Below are positions 32,673 through 42,367 of a stretch of DNA of 64,000 nt, in pieces. The DNA comes from Molossus alvarezi. Its lineage: Eukaryota; Chordata; Mammalia; Chiroptera; Molossidae. The first letter of the stretch is position 1. The number at the start of each line of letters is the position of its first letter. The notes under the pieces are model-generated. The model was not told the DNA's origin. It saw only the letters and a program-made list of their open reading frames with translations, and ran no database searches. The stretch covers positions 18,002,501 to 18,066,500 of the forward strand of contig CM073886.1 of NCBI GenBank assembly GCA_037176705.1, given 5' to 3'. The position numbers were made by a program, and so were the translations under genes.

Positions 32673-32964
32673 ACTTCCACTATATTGTGCCTTTATTGAT
32701 AACTCCCAGAGGGCCTATTCCACATCTTGGCACCCTTTCAGAACCTAGGACAGCTCCCCCCAGCAAGTAGAGGCTCTCCTGCTGTGGATCACACATTGCA
32801 CTGCGTTGCACTCTGGGTCCAGCCTGCACCCTCACCCCAGACCAGACTTTTCGGATCCAAGCAAGAATGCACTCACAGAGTCTTATCCATTTCCACACCT
32901 AGGAGAGCAATCTAAAGTCAGGGGTGACAGGTGGTGCCATCTTCAAATGGGACCCGTTTGATTA
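32673..32964. other. unique non-coding DNA
   Basis: No recognised feature. Confidence 0.4.
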
Positions 32965-33092
32965 ATGGCTGAAACTCAGGTTCCATGAAGGTAGCATTTG
33001 CTCACCATCTTAACTCCAGGTCCAGAACCATGCCTAGACAATGGCTAGAACAATGCTTGGCTCCCGTAAATATCTGAGTTAATGAATAATAA
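32965..33092 (+). mobile_element. L2 3' end, sense
   Basis: 'TCCATGAAGGTAGCATTTGC', 'AACTCCAGGTCCAGAACCATG', 'CTAGAACAATGCTTGGCTCC' and 'AAATATCTGAGTTAATGAAT' follow the L2 tail (GAGGGCAGGGA..CAGTGCCTGGCACATA..AAATATTTGTTGAATGAAT). Confidence 0.65.
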
Positions 33093-33334
33093 TCTGTAAC
33101 TCTTTTTTCATGATTACCTTTGGATATAAAACAATAATATACTCTCTTTGGAGTGGACACTTGCCGTTGAGTGTTGAGTGGCAGGACCCTTCAGTAGGTT
33201 ACAGCGTGTTTTTCTACTGTGTCAGCCTTATTCTCTTCCACAACGACCAAGACACTCAGACTTGAAAAGACTTTTTCAGAAAGAATGGATAAGATCTCAA
33301 TGATTCCTTTCCCAGGAGCTCAGAGATCTTCTTA

Positions 33335-33415
33335 CCACCACCCTTTTACACATTGGGAAGCTAAGGTCAGAGAAGAGTGAGCTGTTCAAGGTCATTTAGT
33401 TAAGGAGAAACACCG
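33335..33415 (-). mobile_element. MIR core fragment, antisense
   Basis: 'CCTTTTACACATTGGGAAGC', 'TAAGGTCAGAGAAGAGTGAGC' and 'CAAGGTCATTTAGTTAAGG' match the reversed MIR core. Confidence 0.55.
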
Positions 33416-33649
33416 CACACATCTGTGCACACTTAACCTCTGCCAGAGCCTGGCTGCTTACCTGCTGTGCTAACTTGCCTTTTATTTTCCCTTGGCATCT
33501 TGAAGACATTATTAATGAACTACAAACCACATGAGTAACCAGCACTTGTCACCTATAGCTTATTGTCCAGTCCAAATGACTTACTCCTGTATCTGGTGTT
33601 GGGGAGAAGTGCATTAATTGGGCACCGGCGCTGTGCCAGTGACCAAACT
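33416..33649. other. unique DNA, no feature seen
   Basis: Nothing recognised between the two antisense MIR remnants. Confidence 0.4.
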
Positions 33650-33805
33650 GGGCAATTTGACAACCCCATTTAATTCTTCCTACGATAGTAAATGTTAAGG
33701 ACTACTTTACCCATTATATAGGAAGGGAAATACAAGCTCCTAGAGTTTAAGTAACTTACCTAAGATTATACCACTGGCAAGAGTCAGAGCCAGTATATTT
33801 ATCAA
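33650..33805 (-). mobile_element. MIR SINE, antisense
   Basis: 'CCCCATTTAATTCTTCCTACG', 'CTACTTTACCCATTATATAGG', 'AGTTTAAGTAACTTACCTAAG' and 'GGCAAGAGTCAGAGCCAG' match reversed MIR. Confidence 0.75.
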
Positions 33806-34299
33806 TGACTTAATTGACTCTCAATATTTTTGTGTGCCTTTTCTTATACAAATATTCTTAAACTGCCTGCTCCTGGGAAGGGATAAAATATGAAATAGAT
33901 TGAAAAGAAATAGCAGTATGGTAAGTAATGTGTGAAATAGGTATTAAATCAATGGAACTAGGTATAACAGATTGAATATATGTTTAATTGCTGCCATGTG
34001 CTAGGCATTAAAGGGAGTTAATAAACACTGGCTGTGTGTATAGAATTTAATTTACATGAACTCCAGAAAATGAACTCTGGGCTCTTGTTTGTTAAATGAC
34101 TGTCGGGTTGGAAGAGATTTCCAAATTCCGAACCACGACCTCGTGCACAGTGCCCTCTGCAGGGTCCAAGGACTCTGGGTGACTGCCCTGGGATGGGGAG
34201 CTCTGTGCTCCTTTCTCCCCTCAGGCAGCCTTCATTGCTAGCAAGGCCGTCCACACAATGTCCTCAAGGCCTCTCCTGTAACTCCATTCGTCCGTTCCC
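33806..34299. other. AT-rich then unique DNA
   Basis: No recognised repeat or gene. Confidence 0.4.
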
Positions 34300-34422
34300 A
34301 GGTGAGCTCCGTGGTAGCCCTTACCGTGTCTGTCATGTTCTCCAGCACCTGACACAGGCCCCGGCTCATAGTTGGTGCTCAACAAATGTTTGTTGAGCAA
34401 ATGGTTGGATGGATGATGAATG
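34300..34422 (+). mobile_element. L2 3' end, sense
   Basis: 'CCAGCACCTGACACAGGCCC', 'GGCTCATAGTTGGTGCTC' and 'AACAAATGTTTGTTGAGCAA' match the L2 terminus, followed by GGATGGATGA. Confidence 0.75.
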
Positions 34423-34589
34423 GTCTTAGTTCTACCCCGAAAACCCAGAATAAATCTGGTCTCTCGTTTGTATGCCAGATCTTTCAGTATCTTGAGTCGG
34501 AAATCACATCTTTAATGGGAGACTCTTTTATTAACTGGTATTTTATGTTTGGTGGGGTGGGGGAGCAGGATGGTTATAGATTAAGTACG

Positions 34590-34775
34590 TTCTATATGCC
34601 AGATGGGTTAGCCACTTTATATGCGCACATTATTTCATTCCATCCTTCCAGCACCTCAGCGAGATGGGAGCGTGACGATTCCTGTTTTCCAGGTGAGAAC
34701 ACTGGTACATTGCGAGCGTGTGTGAGTTACTCAACACTGCACAGTAGCTGAGTCAGGATATGAACTCATGCACCT
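34590..34775 (-). mobile_element. MIR SINE, antisense
   Basis: 'GCCACTTTATATGCGCACATT', 'TCAGCGAGATGGGAGCGTGACG', 'TTTTCCAGGTGAGAACACTGG' and 'GAGTCAGGATATGAACTCATG' follow reversed MIR. Confidence 0.65.
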
Positions 34776-34961
34776 CGTTAATCATTTGAATGCTTCTTGG
34801 GTAACCGAGCTTGAGTTCATTGGAAACTTGGGGCTTGCTCAGCATTTGATAAACGTGGGGAGGAATGCAGGTCTTGAGTTTTTCCACCCTCAGAATTGGA
34901 AAAGAAATCGTGACTAATAGGAGATCTGCACTGACCTAAATGGTGTGGCTTCTATAATTAT

Positions 34962-34980
34962 GAAAATTAAGGGGAGGGGC
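34962..34980. repeat. VES target-site duplication, left copy (19 bp)
   Basis: GAAAATTAAGGGGAGGGGC is repeated exactly at 35185-35203 on the other side of the VES. Its first eight bases are also the left target site of the neighbouring L1. Confidence 0.92.
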
Positions 34981-35184
34981 CCTGGCCAGTTTGGCTCAGC
35001 AGTAGAGCCAAACCCATGAGTCTTGGGTTTGATTCCAGCCAAGGGCATGTACCTCGGTGGGGTCATGTGGGAGGCAACCAGTCGATGTGTCCTTCTCACA
35101 TCGATGTTTCTCTCTCTCTCTCTCCCCTACTCTATCTAAAAATAAATAGAAAAATATCCTCAGGTGAGGATTAAAAAAAAGAAA
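34981..35184 (+). mobile_element. VES SINE, full-length, sense, perfect TSD
   Basis: The head 'CCTGGCCAGTTTGGCTCAGC' carries the A box. The B-box region is 'GGGTTTGATTCC', followed by 'AAGGGCATGTACCTCGGTGG', 'GGAGGCAACCAGTCGATGTG', 'CACATCGATGTTTCTCTC' and the tail 'ATATCCTCAGGTGAGGAT' before an A-rich end. The 19-bp exact target-site duplication marks a fairly recent insertion. It lies at the 5' junction of a truncated bat L1 and is therefore the younger of the two. Confidence 0.95.
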
Positions 35185-35192
35185 GAAAATTA

Positions 35193-35364
35193 AGGGGAGG
35201 GGCAGGAAGAGCTTAACCAAAGAATCTATATGCATATATGTATAACCCACAGACACAGACAATAGTGTCACAAGGCCTGGGGAGGGGGAGTTGAAGCAGG
35301 GTGGAGGGGGTTAATGGGGGGAAATCTGTAATACTTTCAATGAAAAAGATAAATAAATAAAAAA
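35193..35364 (+). mobile_element. bat-type L1, severely 5'-truncated
   Basis: 'GGCAGGAAGAGCTTAACC', 'ATATGCATATATGTATAACCC', 'CAATAGTGTCACAAGGCCTGG', 'GGGTTAATGGGGGGAAATC' and 'TGTAATACTTTCAATGAAAAAG' are the 3' UTR of the young bat L1 lineage. It ends in an A-rich tail. GAAAATTA follows the tail (35365-35372) and also lies before the element (34962-34969 and its copy 35185-35192), giving an 8-bp target-site duplication. Confidence 0.85.
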
Positions 35365-35372
35365 GAAAATTA

Positions 35373-36019
35373 CTGTTTGTGATACAAATGTGGGGTCAAA
35401 GACAGGTGATGGGAAAACACGTTCTATGAATCTTTTCAATATAGAGTCCATGGTAGTTTTTACATATTTCATGGGATAAGATTAGTGTGGAAAAGCTAGT
35501 CATGAGTCTTGCTGCCTGAGCGTGGAAAAGACCCTGAAAGTCACAAACATTCTCCTGCTGCTTGGGGTGGGAGGTTGACAGAGGCTCTTTATGAACACAT
35601 CTGGCAGGAAGTCACATCTGTAGCAACAGCCGGCTGGAAAAAGACCGAGGATGGGTGGGGCTAGGCTCAGTGATGAATGATGCTTTAAATTCCTTCCCAA
35701 GATTTTCCAGAGTGAGTCCCGTTGCAACTACAGAGGGAATAACAGTGCGGGGCTGCCACGTTGGTCTTGTGCAGGGAAGACTGTCCACGTGTCTTTGTTC
35801 AAGCTTTATAGGCAGATGAAATGGGTGTGCATTCTGTACTTCTTCCTTATCTCACAGGTATAGCACAATCCTTGAGAGAGTTGGGAATTAATGTCTTCCA
35901 GGAACTTGGGAATATACCTATGTGTCAACCATAAAGGAAGCATCAGTTAGTAGCTGCCACTCAGGCCCCTGTATCCATCCCTATTTCTCCCTGGAACTGG
36001 GATTACTTTTAAAAGTACG
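35373..36019. other. unique non-coding DNA
   Basis: No recognised feature. Confidence 0.4.
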
Positions 36020-36178
36020 TATAATTATCCACTAAGTATCTCTCTTATAGCTCTAGATTGTGAACTCTAGGAAGGGAAGGATAGTGTCCCCCGTGTCTGT
36101 CTTGTCCACCATTATGCCTTCAGCAGTTCTCAATGTCCAGCTTGTAGTAGGTGTTCAATAAATGTTTACTGAGTGTGT
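36020..36178 (+). mobile_element. L2 3' end, sense
   Basis: 'CTCTAGATTGTGAACTCTAGG', 'GAAGGGAAGGATAGTGTCCC', 'TTCTCAATGTCCAGCTTG' and 'TGTTCAATAAATGTTTACTGAG' follow L2 closely. Confidence 0.85.
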
Positions 36179-36227
36179 TCCAAAGTAATAAGATCAACTG
36201 TAATAGCAAAAATATTAGTAACATGAA

Positions 36228-36455
36228 TGATCTGGGACTCTGGAAAAAAAACGGGTTCCAATCTTTGCTTCACTACTTCTTAGGAGTGTGTTCCTAGGAA
36301 AATCATCTCCACTTTGAAGTCTTGAGCATCTTGTTTTTAAAATGTGAACAATAATACTTGCCTTAAAGGGTTGTTGTGAAAGCTGAAAGAAATAATGCAC
36401 CTCAAGCACTTAGCACAATGGCTAACATACAGTCAAAATTATTTGTTGTTAATAT
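36228..36455 (+). mobile_element. MIR SINE, near full-length, sense
   Basis: 'GGGACTCTGGAAAAAAAACGGG', 'GTTCCAATCTTTGCTTCACTAC', 'TTGTTTTTAAAATGTGAACAA', 'AAGGGTTGTTGTGAAAGCTG' and 'CAAGCACTTAGCACAATGGC' follow MIR. Confidence 0.8.
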
Positions 36456-36529
36456 AATTATTATTATTAGTGTTTCTTGAAACTCTCTTACTTTCACTTA
36501 AGAGTGCTTGTTGGGAGAAGGTTGCATTA

Positions 36530-36683
36530 TTATTTTTAAACCACTTTATTGAGGTATGATTGACATACAAAATGCTGTTCATATTTAATGTATACAACTT
36601 GATGAGTTTGGAGATCAGCATACACCCGTGAAACCATCCCCACAATCTACACCAAAAGCCATCCATCACCTCCTGCCCTTATT
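36530..36683 (-). mobile_element. L1M 3' UTR fragment, antisense
   Basis: 'CCACTTTATTGAGGTATGATTG', 'ACATACAAAATGCTGTTC', 'GAGTTTGGAGATCAGCATAC' and 'GTGAAACCATCCCCACAATC' are the reverse of an L1M 3' UTR. It is interrupted by the VES at 36684. Confidence 0.8.
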
Positions 36684-36914
36684 ATTATTTTCTTTAATCC
36701 TCACCCAAGGATATTTTTCTATTTATCTTCAGATAGAGTGGGAGGGAGGGAAAGAAAAAGAAACATGGATGTGAGAGAGACACTTTGACTGGCTGCCTCC
36801 CGCACGACCCCAACCAGGGCTGGGGACAAACTGCAATTGAAGTACATGCCCTTGATGGGAATCGAACCTGTGACTCATTGGTCTGCTATAACTGCTGAGC
36901 CAAACTGGCCAGGG
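36684..36914 (-). mobile_element. VES SINE, antisense, with TSD, nested in L1
   Basis: 'TAATCCTCACCCAAGGATATT', 'CTTCAGATAGAGTGGGAGGG', 'GCACGACCCCAACCAGGG', 'ATGGGAATCGAACCTGTG' and 'GCTGAGCCAAACTGGCCAGG'. A 14-bp duplication flanks it with one mismatch: CTCCTGCCCTTATT at 36670-36683 and CTCCTTCCCTTATT at 36915-36928. The B box is intact in reverse (GGAATCGAACC). Confidence 0.93.
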
Positions 36915-36937
36915 CTCCTTCCCTTATTTTTTATTTT

Positions 36938-36977
36938 TTTGATAATGATGATGATGATGATGATGATGATGATAATC
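36938..36977. repeat. (GAT)n microsatellite
   Basis: About ten ATG/GAT units flanked by 'GATAATG' and 'GATAATCC', just right of the VES target site. Confidence 0.9.
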
Positions 36978-37184
36978 CATAACATAAGCTATATAGCTCC
37001 TATAGTCTCACCCAAAATTTCTTTTAAGTAGACTTATTGTGAATATGTATGGTTTATGTCTCTTGAGGACCTGTTACTAATGTTCTGTGGGAATGACCTG
37101 GATGAGTTGTGGACCTCTGGATTTACCAACTTCGGAGCAAGCTCTAATGGTCTTAGAACTATACTTTCCTGACAACAACAACTA

Positions 37185-37370
37185 ATTACAGCGAACGTAT
37201 AAATTCTTACTGTATGACCAACCCACTGCAGTCATTCTTATTCTTTCTCCAAACAGTGGGGTGGCTCCTACTATCACCATTTCACAGAGGAGGAAACTGA
37301 GGCTGGGAGGGACAGTAAATGGTGGTGGAATAAGAATCCAGACAGTCTGACTCAGAGTCTGAAATATTGA
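37185..37370 (-). mobile_element. MIR SINE, antisense
   Basis: 'CCTACTATCACCATTTCACAG', 'AGGAGGAAACTGAGGCTGGG' and 'AATAAGAATCCAGACAGTCTG' match reversed MIR. Confidence 0.8.
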
Positions 37371-38094
37371 CCAATATGCTGCAGTTCATGTCTCACCCAG
37401 AGATGCTCAGAATTCACTTGTTGGATAAAGGAGGGGGGAGCAGATTGACACCTGCAGATCCTTGATCTGGTTTCAGAGTCTAGACTGTAGGCAGGTTTGG
37501 AGAGGACACCAGTTATGGGGCTACAAGTCAGTTGTGCACAGAAGCAATTCCAAGATTAACCAGAAAGTGGTGGGAGGAGCTGAAGAAACACCAGCAGACC
37601 TGAGGTGTTTATTCTCTTCAGCTGTTTGAGAAGTTTGGCAAATGACCTTCTGGGAAGCTTAGACTCCAAGACTAAGATGTCAGTTAGGGCTGGAAAGACA
37701 TCCTGACGAACATCCTCATTGCCGTCCAAGTGGGGAGCGGAAATAAGCCCGGAGGAACCAGGCTGTACTACCTGAACAGGGACCTGGGGTACTTGTCTTC
37801 TGCTGTCACCCTCTAACTTTGATCATCAGATTGGGACGCTTGATTTACTCGATTAAACTTAGAGTCGTGCTTCTGACTTGGGACAAATTGCAGTGAGTTT
37901 CCAATTCAGTGGATTCTGGCGATGGGTCATTCATTCTCTTCCCTTCCTTCACCTGAACAGAGTTTGACCATGAGTAATGCATGGAAGGAAATTCAGGACC
38001 CCAGGACCAGACCGGGAATGTCAACTGGACATTTTAGCTGAAGGAGTAAAGGTACACCTACAATAACAAATATCAAAAAGGCAAAGAATAATCT
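37371..38094. other. unique non-coding DNA
   Basis: No recognised repeat or coding signal. Confidence 0.4.
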
Positions 38095-38290
38095 GCTCAT
38101 CTATGCATCCACACACTCACTGACTCACCTACCTACTCATCATTCCATACAAGTATCCATCCATCCAACATATATATTGAGAGCTTTTGTAGAGTCACCG
38201 TGCTGAGCACTGGGGGTGAACATCTAGCATATGGTCCCCTGGTCTCACAAAGTTCACGGTCTTAGGGAAGGGGGATCTATTGGTTCTAGT
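38095..38290 (-). mobile_element. L2 3' end, antisense
   Basis: 'TATCCATCCATCCAACATA', 'TATTGAGAGCTTTTGTAGAG', 'CACCGTGCTGAGCACTGGGG' and 'GGTCTCACAAAGTTCACGG' are reversed L2. It faces the sense L2 end at 38300. Confidence 0.7.
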
Positions 38291-38299
38291 GGTGGGGAA

Positions 38300-38398
38300 C
38301 AACATCCTTTATCTTTGCTTCTTTCAGGCATGAAACTCTCCCTGTTACATAGAAGGCATCCAAGAAATGTATGTTGGTTGATGAATGAATGAATAAAC
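38300..38398 (+). mobile_element. L2 3' end, sense
   Basis: 'CTGTTACATAGAAGGCATCC', 'AAGAAATGTATGTTGGTTG' and 'ATGAATGAATGAATAAACC' match the last part of L2 with its GAAT terminal repeat. Confidence 0.65.
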
Positions 38399-38639
38399 CA
38401 CATAGACATTGTTAAAAGAACGCAAGGTCAGGTGAGAGGGAGGTGGGGCCTAGGGTCTAGGAAAGGGGAGCTGCTGTCTAGAGCCAGAGGCTGGATGGGC
38501 TAGGAAGGCAGAGACAGGTTCCCAGGGGAGTCCTGGGGCCAGAAGCACATCTTCTTCCAACCGGCTGTAGCTTGTAGATTAACCACTGCCAGGGATTTGA
38601 AGGGTTGAATTCAAGGATTCTGTAAAGTTGGATGTGAAA

Positions 38640-39010
38640 AGCATGACATCTTTATTTGCATTTCCTCTAACTGCAAAGTTAACATTTCCTTCAATTATGA
38701 ATGTAGGCAACAAACAGAATCTGTGACTGTCTTTAGTAGAATTATAGATCTTTCCATATCACATTACAGTTGTTGCCAATAGCCCCAAATATTATTTATG
38801 CCCATCACTCACCACTTTGAAATTAGAACAGTCATTAAGCCTGCTGCTAGATCTTGTTATTTACTGCATTAATAAAGAAATTGATGTCTTTCCAAATCAC
38901 GAGTGTGTTTTAAAAATATTTTGATAACTCTGTTGCAATATCATTAATATCCTTTCTAATCCTTTGTAGTCTATTTTTATGAATTTAAGAACATTCTAAG
39001 AAGGGGTTTA
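38640..39010. promoter_or_regulatory. candidate conserved non-coding element
   Basis: About 370 bp of repeat-free AT-rich DNA: 'GACATCTTTATTTGCATTTCC' (octamer-like ATTTGCAT), 'CCCCAAATATTATTTATGCCC', 'GCATTAATAAAGAAATTGATG' and 'ATATCATTAATATCC'. Enhancer-like composition only. Confidence 0.42.
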
Positions 39011-39414
39011 GCCTGCATTAGACTAAAGGGGCTCAAGGTGTGCACAAAAAGTCCAGAATCTCTGCTTTAGAATCAAATGCCTTTTTGTAGAGTGAATGAG
39101 ACTCAGGTTGATTGTGGGTGCTGGAGGGCTGAGGTCAGGGAAGGGGTGATCGGAGCCAAGGTGTTTCGGTGGACTGGCTGGTGTTAAATGGTACTCCCAC
39201 ATGCCCCATTGAGAGAGGGTAATTTGATGCACGCTCTTGACTCTGTGTTGAGTCCTTAGGACTTAGTTCCTTTAAGAACAGGAAAACCTCCCAGGTGTTC
39301 CTCACCATCCCTGATGGGCTTCCTGGCAAAGTCATTGCCTAGAAAGGCAGCTTCAGCAGATCACCTCACAGCTAGGACTTGGAAGGAGCTCTCACCCTCC
39401 AGATGCTTGTGCCA
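39011..39414. other. unique non-coding DNA
   Basis: No recognised feature. Confidence 0.4.
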
Positions 39415-39700
39415 GACTTTCAAAGTTATTACCACTTCAACGCGAGTAATGAATGCCATGCATTGTGCGATGTATTCTTTATTAACTCACCTGGATGCTA
39501 TTCCGATTGAGTGTTTTCATCACCTCTCAAAGAGACATGAAATTTATGGTTGCCATTGCTCTGTTTAGATAATTTTGATATTTCCCCCACTGCCTGTACG
39601 GCTCGTTATTTTTTGTGTATTTGCCTTTGAAGTAAAGTGCTTAAAATAACTAGTTCAGCGCTAAGCTGATAAAGCTAACAGATCTATAAAGTGGGCCATG
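39415..39700. promoter_or_regulatory. candidate conserved non-coding element
   Basis: Repeat-free, with CpGs kept in AT-rich context ('CAACGCGAGTAATGAATG', 'TTGTGCGATG', 'TATTCCGATTGAG'), plus 'TAGATAATTTTGATATTTC' and 'GATAAAGCTAACAGATC'. Enhancer-like by composition. Confidence 0.38.
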
Positions 39701-40261
39701 GCTGTGAATGATCCTTTAAGATGCCTGCTGGCCTGAGAGATGAGCTGTAGAGGCTGCGAGGTGGATGAGACGGGGGTCAATGGGACGAGAGCCGGGTGCC
39801 GAGCAGGGGGGCCCAGTGCACCTCCCGCTGCGGCTGCTGTGTGTGCAGGTTGAAAGTGAATTGTCAGTGTATCCAGAAGGGAGCCCTGGCCCTTCAAGAA
39901 TGGCTGGAAATAGGGCTGACGAGGTGAATGCCATGTTATATTGGCCGCAAGCTTCGTTCTGCCGTGGCCAGGAGCCCTGGCTCAGTGGCGTGCCGACACA
40001 GTCATCCACTGTTTCCTGTGGGATTTAGAAGAGAAGAGAAACTCCACGGTCATCTGTTTTCCTTCACCCCATCTCTTCATGACTCAAAGCGGAAGCTATT
40101 TTCCCTACTTATTTATTATTAAACGTAAAGAATTAAAAAGAATAATATAATGAATGAATCGTATAATGTATGCTCTAAACCCACCACCCAGATCCAGCGA
40201 CTGTAAATGTTCTGCCACTTTGCGTTGTCTGCATATACTGTGTAGTAAAATACATTTGCTT
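39701..40261. other. unique DNA and an AT-rich LINE-like scrap
   Basis: 40130-40235 ('CGTATAATGTATGCTC', 'AACCCACCACCCAGATCC') resembles an old LINE 3' UTR scrap, possibly continuous with the L1 to its right. Confidence 0.35.
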
Positions 40262-40293
40262 GCGTGTGTGTGTGTGCGTGTGTGTGTGTGTGT
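40262..40293. repeat. (TG)n microsatellite, about 32 bp
   Basis: TG repeat with a single CG interruption, located at the left edge of an L1 fragment. Confidence 0.92.
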
Positions 40294-40622
40294 CTACTGA
40301 TGGACACTTGGGCTGTTTCTAAATCTTAACTATTATAAATAGTGCTGCTATGAACATGGGGGTACATATATTCTTTCTGATTGGTGTTTCAGGCTTCTTA
40401 GGGTATATTCCTAGAAGTGGGATCACTGGGTTAAGTGGCAGTTCAATTTTTAACTTTTGAGGTAACACCACAGTGTTTTCCATAGTGGCTGCACCAGTCT
40501 GCATTCCCACTAGCAGTGCACTAGAGTCCCCTTTTCTCCACACCCTCGCCAGCACTTGTTGTTTGATGATTTGTTGATGGCGGCCATTCTGACAGGTGTG
40601 AGGTGATACCTCATTGAACAAC
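40294..40622 (-). mobile_element. L1 ORF2 C-terminal fragment, antisense
   Basis: 'TACTGATGGACACTTGGGC', 'CTGCTATGAACATGGGGG', 'GGGATCACTGGGTTAAGTGG', 'CACCAGTCTGCATTCCCAC', 'CACACCCTCGCCAGCAC' and 'GACAGGTGTGAGGTGATACC' are the reverse of ORF2. A 101-codon minus-strand frame is preserved with the typical Arg-Lys-Asn-Ile-Cys-Thr-Pro-Met motif. No L1 3' UTR or poly-A follows on the left, so it is a fragment. Confidence 0.88.
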
Positions 40623-40822
40623 ATTATCTTTCATAATCACTTTTTTCAGACACCTGAGGAAAAAGGAACAATCATTTTCTAATGTTATCTAATAGACAGT
40701 AAATAGATTTCTACCATCGTCCTTTCGAATATTCTTTTAAATCCCCCTTAAAAGCCAGGATCCTGTCAAGATTTACATGTTCCATTTGACTATTAACCTT
40801 TGACTTTCTTTAAATCTAGAGC

Positions 40823-40975
40823 CAACATTCTCAATATTTTTGGTTTCAAGATCTCTTTACACGCTTAAAAATATCGAAGAACTTTTGTTTACACGCATTA
40901 TGTCTATCTATATTGATGCTAGAAACTGACACTGAGAACTTTTGAAAATGCAGTGATACACGACCACATATCCCA
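40823..40975 (+). mobile_element. hAT-Charlie DNA transposon fragment
   Basis: 'CAATATTTTTGGTTTCAAG', 'TCTCTTTACACGCTTAAAAA', 'GAACTTTTGTTTACACGC' and 'TGTCTATCTATATTGATGC' match the terminal part of a Charlie-type hAT element (..CTTTTGTTTATGTGGGTTATATCTATCG). No transposase is present. Confidence 0.7.
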
Positions 40976-41004
40976 TTATCAACCACGGCAATGATATCAT
41001 CACC

Positions 41005-41323
41005 CATTGGGGCTGTTACAGCAAAAACACCACAGTCCTCACAGTTCTGGAGGCTGGGACATTCAAGACTGAGGTGCTAGCAGATTCGGGTCTGATGAGG
41101 TTCCTGGTTCACAGACGGCTGTCTTCGCTCGGTGTGCTCACATGGCAGAAGGGGTAGGGGGCTCTGTGGGGTCTCTTTTACAAGGGCACAAATCCCATTC
41201 ATGGGGGCTCCTCCCTCATGACCTAGTCACCTCCCAAAGCCCCACTTCCTATTCCTATCACAGTGGGGATTAGGTTTCAACACGTGAACTTGGGGGTGGG
41301 GGCAAACATTCAGTCCCAAACAC
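41005..41323 (-). mobile_element. MLT1-type (ERVL-MaLR) LTR, antisense
   Basis: 'TCACAGTTCTGGAGGCTGGG', 'CGGTGTGCTCACATGGCAG', 'GGGGTCTCTTTTACAAGGGC', 'CTCATGACCTAGTCACCTCC', 'GGATTAGGTTTCAACACGTG' and 'ACATTCAGTCCCAAACA' are the reverse of a MaLR LTR. It is a solo LTR with no internal proviral genes. Confidence 0.8.
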
Positions 41324-42079
41324 CAGGGATGATGCTAAATACCTTCAAAGGCACAGGACAGTCCCCCCCCACCCCTGCCAACAGAATTATGAAGCCTCAA
41401 ATGCCCATCTTCGTCTACAGCTGCCTAAAATGGGTTTAGTCAAGTTAATCACTAGCTGGGAGCTCAGGAGGTACAATGCAATTTTTGGTGTTAGCCTCTC
41501 CCAAAGCCAGTTCACCTGCTGGGTGGTCGACGTTTGCAAAGGCCCTCCTCAGAGCAGGGCCCTGCACCTCGCGGTAGGGGACGCAGCCATGTAGCACTGC
41601 GGCCAGCGCGGAAGCAGGTGGCAGGCTGAAGGGAAACGCCACATTCTGGGTCACCCCTTGTCTGTATTATCCCGCCACTCATCCTTCCCTCATCACAGCC
41701 GTTCAGGAGGCCGCCGTGGCTCTTAAAGTTGGGAGCTGCAACTAGGTGGGGAAGCTGTGTCGGAATCACCTATTTTTGTTCAAAGTGAAGCGGGTATTCA
41801 TAAATGGGGCAGTCGCCTTCTCTAAGGACCAGCCAGCACTCAGCTGTTCCAGGGGCCCAGCAATGCCTCAGCAGGGGGATCAAAGCTGCTCCCCGGGACC
41901 CCTCACACTGAGCAGACAGACGTTTGTGGCACCCTGACTTCTCCCGAGGATGCCCGCCCTTCTCACTTTCATCTTCTCGGGATGCCTCTCGCCGTGGCTG
42001 CCCTGTCTGTCTGTCTGCTTTGTTTCTTTGAGTGGCTGATTTGTAAGGGTAACACCTTGAAGGAACTACATCTCCTGGA
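41324..42079. other. unique non-coding DNA
   Basis: 41510-41610 is CpG-richer. No repeat or exon is recognised. Confidence 0.4.
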
Positions 42080-42235
42080 GCAGGGGTCCTCAGGCCGAGC
42101 TCTGCACCAGCACCAGTGTGATCTCAGTGAAAATGCAGCTTCTGCTTTCCCCTCTGGACATCTGCAGTGGGCCCCAGCAGTCTTGTTGACACCCCCCCGC
42201 AGGGATGCTTGCGGCCGAGGTGAAGAACCTATGCT
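42080..42235. mobile_element. possible MER20-like hAT MITE
   Basis: 'GGGGTCCTCAGGCCGAGCTC', 'CACCAGTGTGATCTCAGTG', 'GAAAATGCAGCTTCTGC' and 'CAGTGGGCCCCAGCAGTC' follow the spacing of a MER20-type element with much divergence. Confidence 0.4.
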
Positions 42236-42367
42236 TTACGTGTCAGGAAATGAGACTCCCATTACTGGAAAGACTGGCACTTGGTACTCATGAGCCAAGG
42301 TCTATTTTCTTTTTCCTAACTGCTGGATGCCATAGAGAGAGAATAATGCTCCCGCTTTAAAATCCTC

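Noticed and set aside
40319..40624. 101-codon minus-strand frame with clear protein-like character
   Set aside because: It is the C-terminal part of L1 ORF2 in an antisense L1 fragment.
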